A DNA stretch of 64,000 bases, taken from positions 124,001 to 188,000 of the forward strand of contig QZCP01000224.1 in NCBI GenBank assembly GCA_003956705.1, read 5' to 3'. The notes below the pieces were generated by a model. It saw nothing but the letters and a program-made list of their open reading frames with translations. It ran no database searches and was not told the DNA's origin. The stretch comes from Brevipalpus yothersi. Its lineage: Eukaryota; Arthropoda; Arachnida; Trombidiformes; Tenuipalpidae. Made by a program: the position numbers and the translations under genes. This document shows positions 32,169 through 43,000 of this stretch, in pieces. Each line of letters begins with the position of its first letter. Position 1 is the first letter of the stretch.

Positions 32169-32181
32169 ACTCGAGAGCGCC
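32169..32181 (-). promoter_or_regulatory. conserved post-donor intronic element, cassette L
   Basis: GGCGCTCTCGAGT on the - strand, preceded by GGTAAGATCTTT. It lies about 30 nt past the donor. Confidence 0.6.
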
Positions 32182-32211
32182 AAAGATCTTACCAGAAAAC
32201 TTGATTCTTAC

Positions 32212-33015
32212 CTGAGATTTGTATCATAAATTCCGCCCATAAGCTTGGATTTATTCCATTCGAAACCTCGCATCCATACTTCCCTTCATCTCTTTCTTTG
32301 ACCAATTGATGTCCAGTGATCTCATTTGGCGAAATTTTGGCAAAAACTTGGGTAGTTTCGAATAGATCTTTCCATTCCGATTCTGGAAGTATGACAATAA
32401 TGACAATATAACTGTTCCATGGCTAATTGTTGTTTGAGTTACCAATTTTTCTCTTCCACAAAACATTTGGGTTAGGATACCCAATTCCACTGCACTGAAT
32501 ATTGAATCGCTCTTGTGGCCCTATTCTCATGTCACCAGGTTTGGACAGCCATTGTGGGGAACCTAAACCAACCATTGTGAAGAAATTAGTTCTAGAATTC
32601 TTCGATCCATGTAAATTTTTACCTTCAACCACTAGATGTGAGATAGATTGATCAAATCCAAAAGAATTCGAGGCGCGGCATGTGTAATTGCCAGCATCTG
32701 AGATGGTCAGAGACTCTAAAATTAAATCTGATGACCTTTTAGAGGTATCAATTTCGATGTTCTTCGTGGTACGAATAGGTTGTCCATTCTTAAGCCAGTC
32801 GAACTGAACTGGGAAGCTTCCTTTTTGTAGAACACAGGAAAAAGAAGTTTGTTGTCCAGCTTTTTGATTTACTTTCGACGGAACCAAAGAAATTTTTGGT
32901 ACTTCTGGAAGGAAAGTGTTATAATTATTCTATAATTCAGTTATGAATACCCAATCTTACCTTCTGAATCTATCTGAACAATTGTGCTTAGCACCAAAAT
33001 TACTTCTAAAATCAT
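32212..33015 (-). CDS. sDscam-beta-like variable cassette L
   Basis: Exons are 33015..32961, 32904..32623, 32562..32443 and 32382..32212: 209 codons, phase-1 end. The signal peptide is MILEVILVLSTIVQIDS. Ig 1 has FSCVLQKGSFPVQFDWLKNG and SDAGNYTCRASNSFGFDQS. Ig 2 has IQCSGIGYPNP, VLWKRKI and DEGKYGCEVSNGI. It is the most upstream cassette of the - array and a tandem relative of K. Read-through gives KNQVFW and then a stop. Confidence 0.86.
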
Positions 33016-33111
33016 TATATCTTCACAAAATTTAACAACTGGACCTTAAATCAAATCTTTGTTTACATCAAGTCCAATGTTGGCCCAGCTAAGTTTGGCA
33101 TCTGACTCGAA

Positions 33112-33122
33112 AGCGCAGCTGG
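33112..33122 (-). promoter_or_regulatory. upstream TGCGC/E-box motif, cassette L
   Basis: CCAGCTGCGCT on the - strand, about 100 nt upstream of the ATG. It continues into GCGCTTTCGAGT, the same 12-mer found in the post-donor elements of C, H and J. Confidence 0.5.
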
Positions 33123-34079
33123 CGTTGAGACTAGAATTCTTCTGATACTCCTCTGGACTCTTGCTTAATTGCAGCCTCCCTATTCTCATCAAAACTACTC
33201 AAAAATGCTTCACATTTTGGAAGAGTTCGCATAGCTTGGAACGTCCCTAACTTCAGCTCATGATGAAAAGAAACAAACTTATGCATTTAATTGTGAAGAA
33301 TAGGGTTTTTATTTTGTAAGAATTCTGAACATTTAATGAAATTAATGAAATTATACTTGCTAACACTGATTGAACTGGAGGTGCCAAAAACTTCAGTCAC
33401 CCTTTCATATTAGGTTGGAATATTCTTTGTATGCAAATTTGCTTCAATTTATTGCAAAGCGCTGAAGGAGCAAATTTTTTCCTCAAATTTTTTTTGAGAA
33501 CGAGAAGGGTTATCGAATAGACGATGAGAGGAAAAATCAAATGAATCTCTCTCAAATCAATGGTGAGGGTAATAGGGGATTTTGATTGAGCGAAAATTGA
33601 TAGCTCAAGTTTTTGTGATTGTAAACATGAAATCATGGTTTCAATAGAGAACAGATGAGATGGAAGATCATATCTTTTCTATGGTTACTCTGAATTCTAT
33701 GATCTCGATGGGAGAGATGTCACAATAATCTTTGAGCTCATCAGCAAGCCCAAAATCTAATGAAAAAACTCCCTTTTCATGTCCTTTTTTCAGTCATTCT
33801 TATCAAGAATTTTATCCATATTTCGAGAATATGTCTGATCAGAAGTTTGAGATTGGTGGGGATAACACTTAAGATTCGAAAAACACTATAGTTTTATGAG
33901 TCTAAATACATATTCAGCTTCAAAATTTGGATATGATCTTCAACAGTAGGTTAGAGGTGGTCTTGATATCAAAAATACCAAAAATATGCAATCTATTGTT
34001 AGCATGAGTGTGAAATGAAAATAAAATTGGTACCAAGATCTACACATGATTATACTTGCCGCAGTTTTTGTTTTTCAGT
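33123..34079. other. non-coding interval, cassette L upstream and GST 3' flank
   Basis: The frame at 33397-33636 (-) has no recognisable feature. Nothing else is supportable. Confidence 0.6.
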
Positions 34080-34864
34080 TCAAAATTTTTTGAATTCGTT
34101 TGGTGTATCTGGTTGGACAGATGGGTGTGCTTTTTGGAAAGCTTCCTGCTTTTTTAGCTCATTATTAATTCGAGTGATTATTGGAAAATTGCTCATATCA
34201 ACTTGAAATTTCAGAGCATTATAAACTTGGGGTGCCAAGATAACATCAGCTATGGATATTGTGTCCCCAACACAATATTTGCCAGATGTAGTTTCCAAAA
34301 CTTTTTCAAGGGACTGAAATTTTTTGCTAATCCAATCTTTTGACCACTTATTCTTATCAATCCCCAAATCATCGAACATCTTGATGAATCCAACGTTTTG
34401 GAATGGTTGAATGCCTGAAGTGATTGTCTCAGCGATTGCCAAAGAATTTGCTCGATCTATCAAATCTTTAGGATAAATACTGTTTTGCGGATATTTTTGT
34501 TCCAAATAATCAATGATTGCCATTGATTCGTATAGCGTTTGAGTTTTACTATGATCGTCTGTGACCACCAATGCTGGAACATATCCGAAAGGATTGAGCC
34601 TCTTGAATTCATTTGAATGCTGCTCTCCACCATCTTTGTGCAAGTCGATGGCTCTGTATTCATATGGAATGTTCTTCAATTCCAACACTAGATAAAATGG
34701 AAAATTATTAAACTATGGAAAGGTTCAAGTGTTCAATCCACTTACTTATTCGAACTCGATAGGAGCACGAGCTTCTGAAATAGGAATATAGAATTGGCTG
34801 TAACAAAGAGATTGTATTACATCGGATTGCCTTGAATAAACTTTCACTGACTTACTTTCGCCAT
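34080..34864 (-). CDS. zeta-class glutathione S-transferase / maleylacetoacetate isomerase
   Basis: Exons are 34864..34856 (only ATG GCG AAA), 34797..34746 and 34687..34080: 222 residues, normal for the class. The thioredoxin-like N-terminal domain starts MAKPILYSYFRSSCSYRVR, with the zeta signature SSCS (residues 12-15) that holds the catalytic Ser and Cys. NPFGYVPAL and the YESMAIIDYLE glutathione-binding segment follow. The C-terminal helical domain has YCVGDTISIADVILAPQVYNA. The enzyme isomerises maleylacetoacetate to fumarylacetoacetate in tyrosine breakdown and can conjugate halogenated acids. The 9-nt first coding exon is unusual but is needed for the start and fits GT-AG rules. Confidence 0.9.
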
Positions 34865-35517
34865 GTTATGAAACGATTAATGTCTCAATGATTACAAATA
34901 TTTCAAGTAGAATATCATGCAACAGATATGCACTCTGATTCTCAACTTTTACTCCAAAAAGTTTTGAGATGATTAATTTCTCGTCTTAGAGAAACAAAAA
35001 AAAACAAAAACAGGCTCACCACAATACGACACAGCAAAAATATGCTAACAATCGTTATCAATTTGGCGATGATTATTTATAATATATTTGAGTGAGAGGA
35101 GATCGTTTTCACAAGGGCAAGAAAACAAGAGGTAAGAAATTTATTAACTTTGATGTGGGATAATTTCAAAGATTTCTGACCTTACACCAAATCGGAAAAT
35201 GATGTTTGAACGAATTTAAAATGATCAATTAAGGTATTGAGGAGAATTTAATTAGCATCGGAAAAAGTGATGCAACTCGCGACCTCATTTGTTATAATGA
35301 TATGTGCTATTAATATGTCCTTCCTTTCATGATGAGATTCGATATGACAAAATATCCGATATTGTTATCATGAAAAACGTTGGAACTTTGTAAGATGAAG
35401 TGTTAGTATGAGGACTGTGATACTGACGGTTATTTAAAACTTTCAAAACTCAACGTTTTATTTTTCCGGAATTTCTAGCATTTTCAAATGTTAATCAAAA
35501 ATTACGGACACTTTCTT
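34865..35517. other. non-coding interval, GST upstream and sulfatase 3' flank
   Basis: AT-rich sequence. No gene is seen on either strand. Confidence 0.6.
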
Positions 35518-37107
35518 TCAATACTTTCGATCTAACCAACATGTCCAAGCATAATTATGATACTTTGGATCTGATGCTGGATCAAGGGGCTTATTCATTG
35601 GTGGGATAGCAGTTCGATTCAACTCTAAAATTCGATTCCATAGCTGATTTACTACATCTTGATGAACTCCGGCCAAATTGTGATATTCACATGGATCGTT
35701 TTCGATATCATAGAGGCAAAGATTTTCATCAGATTTACAATTGATATCAGCATCTTGAGGCTTGGGACCACATTGGATAGGGAAGTATCGCTCAAGATGA
35801 TTTTTACTAGCTTCAGAAGTGACAAGATTAAGAGAAATATCAGAATTCGAGGAGCCTGGTGGAAAATACCAATCTTTCCAATTAGGATATTTGAGTCCTT
35901 GAACAAGTTTCCATTTACCAATACGAATAGAGGACACATTCGAAAGAGGATCTATCGTGTGCAAAAGTTCTAAACGTGGTGACGGTTTTTGATTGGTGAT
36001 TGAATCCCAAATTGACACACCATAGATATTTCTCAGCCGATCATCTCTGGACACTTTATTTCGATCGATTGCAGTCAGAAGAGTTGGAAGCCAATCAGAC
36101 ACATGAAATAAACCTTGGAAAATATAACTTTTCTTTTTCAAAATAGGACTCCAGATCAGTGCAGGAACTCGAACACCACCTTCCCAGAGTGTATCTTTCA
36201 CTCCTCTGAGAGGCCAATTCGAAGCGAAATTACCCATAAAACCGTTTGCAGGACCACCATTATCACTTAGAAAGCATATGATGGAATTTTGTAGCATATT
36301 ATGATGCTGGAGAGATTCCATGATAATACCTATCGAGTCATCCATCGCCGATAACATACCAGCAAAAATTCGACGTTTTGTATGATTAATATTGGGAAAA
36401 CGATCGATATATTCTTTCGGTGCTTGGAGTGGAGAATAAGTGTTACCGGTGTGGACACTTTGATAGGCCATGTACAGAAAAAGTGGTTGACTGTGTTTAG
36501 GATGATTTTCGATTATTTTCACAGCCTCATCAGTATAGTAGTGAGTTGAATATATTCCACTTGCATTGGTGTTCAGATCAAGATTTCGACGAAAATCTAT
36601 TCCCCACGCTAGGGAGGATGACAGAGTTGTATGATCATAGTAGTCATTACCACCATTGAAATAGCCAACATGTGAATCGAAGCCTCTATACGTTGGTGTA
36701 TAATATCGTCGATGATAGCCGAGATGCCATTTGCCGACAATATGATTAGCGTAATCATATTCTCGAAGATATTCGGGAAGAAGTGTGAAATTGAGAGGAA
36801 GACCTCTCGGCTCTTGAGGTAAAATAACCCAGTGTTGAGTTCCGGAATGGATTGGATGATATCCGGAAAGAAGAGATCCTCGACTGGGAGTACACAATGG
36901 GCCAGTGTAATAATTATTGAGAACTACTCCTTCACGAGCTAATTTGTCAATATTGGGAGTTCGAATTTGTTTTGAGCTATGAAAACTTACATCATCCCAG
37001 CCAAGATCATCAGCTAAGAAGATGATTATATTTGGTTTGGTGTTGGTGTGATTGGCTGTAGTATGAAAAATGATAAGAGAAATGAGCCATACTTGAGCGA
37101 AAAACAT
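35518..37107 (-). CDS. secreted arylsulfatase B-type sulfatase
   Basis: A single exon of 529 residues from the ATG at 37107. The signal peptide is MFFAQVWLISLIIFHTTA. Metal-binding DD (residues 33-34, LADDLGWDD) precedes the sulfatase signature CTPSRGSLLSG, whose Cys72 would become formylglycine. VGKWHLGYH and the second conserved block LSDNGGP with WEGGVRVPALIWSP are present. The overall pattern fits arylsulfatase B (N-acetylgalactosamine-4-sulfatase) and its arthropod expansions, acting in lysosomes or secretions on sulfated sugars. In herbivorous arthropods related sulfatases can act on dietary sulfated compounds; whether that applies here cannot be told from sequence. The gene lacks introns. 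Confidence 0.9.
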   Translation of the reverse strand: MFFAQVWLISLIIFHTTANHTNTKPNIIIFLADDLGWDDVSFHSSKQIRTPNIDKLAREGVVLNNYYTGPLCTPSRGSLLSGYHPIHSGTQHWVILPQEPRGLPLNFTLLPEYLREYDYANHIVGKWHLGYHRRYYTPTYRGFDSHVGYFNGGNDYYDHTTLSSSLAWGIDFRRNLDLNTNASGIYSTHYYTDEAVKIIENHPKHSQPLFLYMAYQSVHTGNTYSPLQAPKEYIDRFPNINHTKRRIFAGMLSAMDDSIGIIMESLQHHNMLQNSIICFLSDNGGPANGFMGNFASNWPLRGVKDTLWEGGVRVPALIWSPILKKKSYIFQGLFHVSDWLPTLLTAIDRNKVSRDDRLRNIYGVSIWDSITNQKPSPRLELLHTIDPLSNVSSIRIGKWKLVQGLKYPNWKDWYFPPGSSNSDISLNLVTSEASKNHLERYFPIQCGPKPQDADINCKSDENLCLYDIENDPCEYHNLAGVHQDVVNQLWNRILELNRTAIPPMNKPLDPASDPKYHNYAWTCWLDRKY

Positions 37108-37528
37108 GGCCAAAATTTTGTCACACTTGATAAAACAATTATGAGGCTACGGAAAGAAATCAGGGTACTTGCACTCTATGTTAATCATTTTATCGGAGAC
37201 TTTCCCTGATGATAAAAACGTCAATTGATACTTTCTCTCAAGAAAATGTCATGGTAAATATCTTCTTGAGGTTTATGAACTAGTTCAATTGCTCATACGA
37301 GATTAGTTGAAGAACGGAGTATGTTCACAATGTTGATTAAGTGTCTTTTTCCGGAGATAATGATTATTTTTCTGTTAATAAGAATTTTTTCGCTATATAA
37401 CAAGCAAAATAAGAGGAATATGAAATAATTCAGGATGAAATAGATTGAATGTTGGATGATGGAGATCAGTTGAGTTTATTGAAACTTTGATGGGAATGGA
37501 AAAATGATTCGCTGAATGGAAGAGAGAT
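37108..37528. other. non-coding interval, sulfatase upstream and ARP6 3' flank
   Basis: About 420 nt. No feature is recognised. Confidence 0.55.
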
Positions 37529-39054
37529 TCAGCTTTCTTCAACCTCCATTTCGGTTGATTTATTTTCTAATGGGAACATGGGTAATTCTATTTTTGCTAA
37601 AAAATTTTGAGCACCTAGTTCCTCATACTCTTTTTTGGTATGACATATTTCACTGAATAAATCAGTTAAACTGGATACCAAATATTTGCCACCATACCAG
37701 GGATGTATGATTGGATTTTTCGCAGAAATTACATTAATATCATACAATGAGTCAGCCATGGAGCGAACATCTTGTGATATACGTTCTTTGTAGCCAGAGA
37801 AATTGGAATTACCTCCAATGAGAAGAATATTTTCATAGAGAAAAGGTCTATACTCTTCTGGACATGATTCTATAGAATATATAATGCAATGTGAAATTCC
37901 TATCTGATTAATACCGACGTCTGATGGATAAAAAAGTATCTCAGGCACTTGAAATCTTTCATTATTCATTCGAATACTTTGCAAATCTGGATTGTCATTT
38001 TTTTCCTGCCTTACATAACCTCTTTTGATGGTTGTAAAATCTGGAAGAACATAATCCTGAACTATTGGATTCTTTTTATCTCGAGTTTTCATCATATCAT
38101 CATTAAATTGAGTCGATACATAGCAGCAGTCTTCTTTACATTGATTGATTACGTAAGTCTCATCAAGTACGTGGAGTTGGCGATATGAGATGATATCTTT
38201 CAAATGATTGGTCAAGGCTTTGCCTCCCATATCAATACGACAAATTGCTCCTGTAAAATGAAATTACAAACTAGTTATTATCATATCCACAAAGAGAATT
38301 GAATATGATCGCGAAATCGATCAAATTTTTGGTGTGTGTATAGTTGAAAATCGTCAAAGTATTTACCTTTAACTATTTTACCATTGATAAATGGTACAAT
38401 GTGAGTGAATGAATATCCTGAATCAACTACCAGACAACACTGGCGATGATATGAATCTTTGGTATGATTAATCATGGATAGGTAAGCAGGATTACTTTTG
38501 GCAAGTCGACCGAATTGATATTCTTCGAACAAAACTTCCAACATGTTCTCTTGTATTTGTCGAAAATTGAAATAAGGTTCGGTGAATAGGAATGTTTTAT
38601 CTTTCAATCCAGTTGCTTCGAGATTTTTTTTCAACATATGATCAAAAATTTGTCTCTCAATATCCATATTCATTAAGTATCCCTTATTGAATGGTAATAT
38701 ATAAAAAAGTCCCGAACAATCTTTACACTCATCAAGTTGATCACCAATGAACAGTCTTCTTCGTTCACTTTTCGCTTTACAAACACAATTACCCATAGTT
38801 TTGGGAATATCATTTTCACACCAACCATACTTGATAGAATAGCCGCCAATATCGGCAATAATCACTGAATTATTTGGCACCGAATAACGATGATTACTTT
38901 CCGAATCCAAAACACTTCTAGGAACATCACCAGATGATGACATCAAAGTACTACTATCACCATTATTATTATCATTCACTCTACCATTGGCACCAACACC
39001 ATCCACAGTATGAACCACCGATAAACCATCAATCGAATTTGTTTCCACCGACAT
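37529..39054 (-). CDS. Arp6: actin-related protein 6
   Basis: Exons are 39054..38367 and 38250..37529: 469 residues. After a ~65-residue N-terminal extension rich in Ser and Asn, the actin fold starts at VIIADIGGYSIKYGW. ARP6-specific blocks follow: DCSGLFYILPFNKGYLMNMD, TEPYFNFRQIQENM, LFEEYQFGRL, VDSGYSFTHIVPF, the junction G-AICRIDMGGKALTNHLK, ISYRQLHVLDETYVINQ and VLPDFTTIKRGY. ARP6 is a subunit of the SWR1/SRCAP complex that deposits H2A variants, and associates with heterochromatin in flies. The N-terminal extension is not typical of the family. It is head to head with kismet, another chromatin gene, across a repeat-rich 1 kb. Confidence 0.92.
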
Positions 39055-39427
39055 CTTCCACTTCCAATCACATCAAACAACAATTATAATCAAAATCAAG
39101 TACGAGTAGCAAACACAAAAAAAAACTAATAATATTATGAAGGAAAAAAAGAAGAAAAACAAGCGCCAAAGTAAACTTCGCTCACACACACACACTGTTT
39201 CCACTACTTTTTCATCAGCAGCCGGCAAGCGAAATCAAACACATGTACACACACTCGATATCATGAACCAAGCTCGCTACATCTATTCCACTTCTTAACA
39301 CTTTACCACACTGTCATCAGTATGGACATGGATACAAAACATGGTAATAATTGAATGTTGATGATGGACAAAGGTAAATGAAAGAAACATCAGGCTGTGG
39401 CTGTCTGTGTGTGTTTATGCATTGCCA

Positions 39428-39429
<2 letters not shown>

Positions 39430-39462
<33 letters not shown>
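39430..39462. repeat. (TG)n microsatellite
   Basis: About 16 TG dinucleotides, with further imperfect GTGT tracts to about 39525. Confidence 0.9.
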
Positions 39463-39463
<1 letters not shown>

Positions 39464-40020
39464 TTGTGGCGGTGTATGGCAGATGTGTGGCAGTGTGTGT
39501 GTTTGTATGTGCGGTGTGTGTTTGAGCAGACGCTAGAGAGCGATGATCGGCTGTGCGCTTGTGTCGCTGGTTGTGTTGAGTCGCCATTTTAGAGGCTTTC
39601 AGAGGTTTGCTTTGAGAGAGAAAAAAAGATGAATGAATGGCTCAGCCTTTGCTTCTAGTATATTTTTGTGTGTTGGTAAAAAAATTTTGATGCTCTGTGT
39701 GTGAGATAGTAGTACATTATTACTTGTATATGAGATGAATTCAGCGATTTTCCTTCTCTTGTATTATTATTATTATTATGTTTTATTTTAATTAATTTGT
39801 AATATTATTGATCACACAAACTACACACACACAAGATACACCTTATGATATTATTATATAGTGTGCAGTGGTTGGCCATCAATTTGAGTATATGTATATG
39901 ATACTGGTGTATTCAAGTTCAACACACACACAGACATCAAGCATATAACAGCAGACAACAACACTAGCATCACATACACAATATTATATATATACACACA
40001 TTTAATTCAGTAAACACAAA

Positions 40021-40056
40021 TCATCATCATCATCATCATTTTCATCATCATCATTG
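40021..40056. repeat. CAT trinucleotide tract
   Basis: Imperfect (ATC/CAT)n just upstream of the kismet start, probably in the 5' UTR. Confidence 0.85.
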
Positions 40057-40099
40057 AACGCGCCCATTGTATTGTACAGAAGAATCATTATTTAAATCA

Positions 40100-43000
40100 A
40101 TGTTTTTTTCCCATGATAGCGCACCGCGTGGACCCCCGCCACCCAGATTGGGCTTCGGTCTGTCTGGTCCACCACCACCACCAGGATCCACAAGCTCATC
40201 ACTTGGATCAATGGTGCAAAGTTCCAATAGTTTATTAAGTGATCCATCAGCCAAATCACTACATGATCAGTATGGTGGTAGCAATTTTATGAGTGTTGGT
40301 GTACCTACACCTCATCAGTCTTTACGAGGAGGTCAATTTCATCCTGATCCAAGTCGTGCATATGGACATGGTGGAGTGTATCCCATATCAATGGGTGCTC
40401 CCGGACCATCACCACACCATCTTGGGCCAATGTCCCATAATGGTGGCCTATCATCATTACAAGCCGCTGGTATGTCTTCCGCATATCAGCCTCGTGGAAT
40501 GATGAGCGGCTATGGTAGTGGTGATCAGAGTAGAATGATATCACCATTAGGCATAGGTCCACCAAGACATTCTAGTGTCGCCGGTTTACCACCTACTGGA
40601 CCTGGTAGTCCACACTATCCTAGCTCATACACATCATATGGGCCACCAGTAGGATCGGGTGCTAGTGATCTATGGCATTCACAAGGTCCGGTCACAAGTC
40701 ATATGCAGCAGAGTAGACCCTCATTTGGATATGCTAGTAGTCCACAATTAACTGGTCCAAGTGTTCACGGTGGTTCACGTGGTGGTGGTGGTGGTCAATC
40801 ACTGCCACCACCGTTTGGATCTTCTAGTGTGATGAGTGATTATCAAACAGCATCCTCGCTACATTCTCAGTCGCAATCTAAACAACCTCCATCCCAGCCT
40901 CCGTCGGCACAGTCACAGTCACAACAAGGCTCACGATCATACCATTCGAGTTCTAGTTCCTCGCTTCCAAGCCACATCTCAACGGACGTTCCATCGATGC
41001 CCTCTTACCCATCTCCTCAAGCTTATAGTAGTCACAATACACCCGGAATATCCGCAAGTCAACAGCAAACATCGTCTTCGGGGCAGGTGTCATCACGAGC
41101 CGCACCTCCTCCATCGCCGCAAAGTTCCATTCGACAGAGACCATTTTCTCCCATGAGTCCATATCCAGCTCCTGGTACATCTCCGTTACACTCGTCCATG
41201 GGCATGAGTGGACCGGGAATGATACCTTCAACGCCATTAGGAGCCAGTGTTGGTGGACCATCTTCAGCACCAAGCTCGAGATATCCACCATCCCACCATC
41301 AATCACAATACTCCGGTTACTCATTAGGACAAAGTTATGGTGACGTTAGTGCACAATCTCGACTATCTCCGTATGGCCCTATGGGTCCCAATAGTCCAAA
41401 TTATCGGCCAGCATTTGCTTCTTCTACCGGAGCCTCGAACTTACCTGCCATGTCCCCATCTATGCCAACTTCTCAAACTCCAGATCGTGCTAACTCGAGC
41501 TCTTCTAGCGTATCCACCGGCCCACAACAGGGGGGCTATCCAAGTCCTAGCCCAGGACAATTGACCAGTCCAAACAATCAAGTAGTCTATCCCGGTAACA
41601 GTGGTACTTCTAGCGGTCAATCATCGGGCTCCTCTCATCCAGCATCCCAAACATCATCCTCTCATCCTCATTCTGCTTCTCTATCCTCACATGGTTTCCA
41701 TCCTCCGCCAACAAATAGTTTACAGCAATTGGAACAAATGGTTATGCCTCATCTTAATTCTCCGACACCTTCAAACAAAATTAATTCAATCTCTTCAATA
41801 ATCGCATCCTCAAGCAGTAGCGGCTCATCAAACTCTTACTTTAACGCCATTTCTGGACAACAGCAAACACAACAATCACAGATCTCTTCTCAGTCGCAAT
41901 TACCTCCAAATATGTATCCACGATTTCCATCACCATCAGGCGCATCGCCTGGACCTGGAAATTATTATTCAGCTTATCATCAACAAAATAGCCCATCTTT
42001 GTGGCAAACTGGTAGTGGACAACAGCCACCCTCCAGTACAGCCAGTTCAACATCCAATACTCATTCTCCGATGACCTCAGCAGCAGCAGCAGCAGCATCT
42101 TCATATTCACCAGCAACTCAAATTAATGAGCAACAATCATCACAAAAGCAAGATGTAACTTCTCCAGGGATCTCTAGTGTGTCTATGAGTAAGTTGATAA
42201 TTCATTTTAGCTTCCATCCATCATCACTTCTATTGTCATTCCCGAGGCATACGAGAGAGAGAGAGAGAGAGTGTGTGTGTGTATGATGATGATCAGCTGA
42301 ACACTTCTGCCGGTCATGAGGAACAGCTAAATGCATACTCGCCACTTTTGTCATACCAAACGTTAGCTTTCACATTCTGTTTGATGGCAGTGGAATCATA
42401 TTCTTTCCAATTTCCTACAAAATTTTTCCCCATTTTTATCCTTCAACATTTCCTAATTCTTTGAGGAAGAAGAGCATTTTACCTGTACGATTGAAATTGA
42501 GAGTCTTATTTCCCTAGCTTCAAATTTTCTGTCCTATTCTCTGTTTGAACGAATGATTGTTCTCTAAGCTTTAACTAACAACAACATTATGAGGTTGAAA
42601 AAATTATCAACCATTGAAAAGTGATTTACATACATACACATCAGGTAGCGTAGATAGTTGATTGCCTCTTTTTTCCAACCCTGTTTTTACTCCTCTCACT
42701 TCTCAAAATGGTGTAGCCAACAGTCTTTTGTAATATCATTACCATCATGGCGGTAGTGTGTGGAGAGAGAGAGAGGTATATTATGTTCTCATAATTCGAA
42801 AAGAAATTCGGTATTATTGGTAAATGAGATGAGAGAGAGAAGGAAAGGGGAAGACATTGTGTGTGTGAGAGTGAGAGATGAAAATGAAAAGATGGAGATG
42901 AGAAAGATGAGGGAGGAGGAGGCGAAGGGGTGGGGGGTGAATGAGAGACATGAGAAGAAGAATGTGTGTGTGTGTGTGTGTATGTATGTGTATGTGTGTA

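Larger units (their letters stand above)
39055..40099. other. divergent promoter region, ARP6 (-) and kismet (+)
   Basis: It holds a (GT)n microsatellite, ATT and CAT trinucleotide tracts, and presumably both 5' UTRs. Frames through the GT repeat are compositional. Confidence 0.6.

Noticed and set aside
39390..39592. Open frames of Cys/Val or His/Thr repeats upstream of kismet
   Set aside because: Compositional products of the (GT)n tract.
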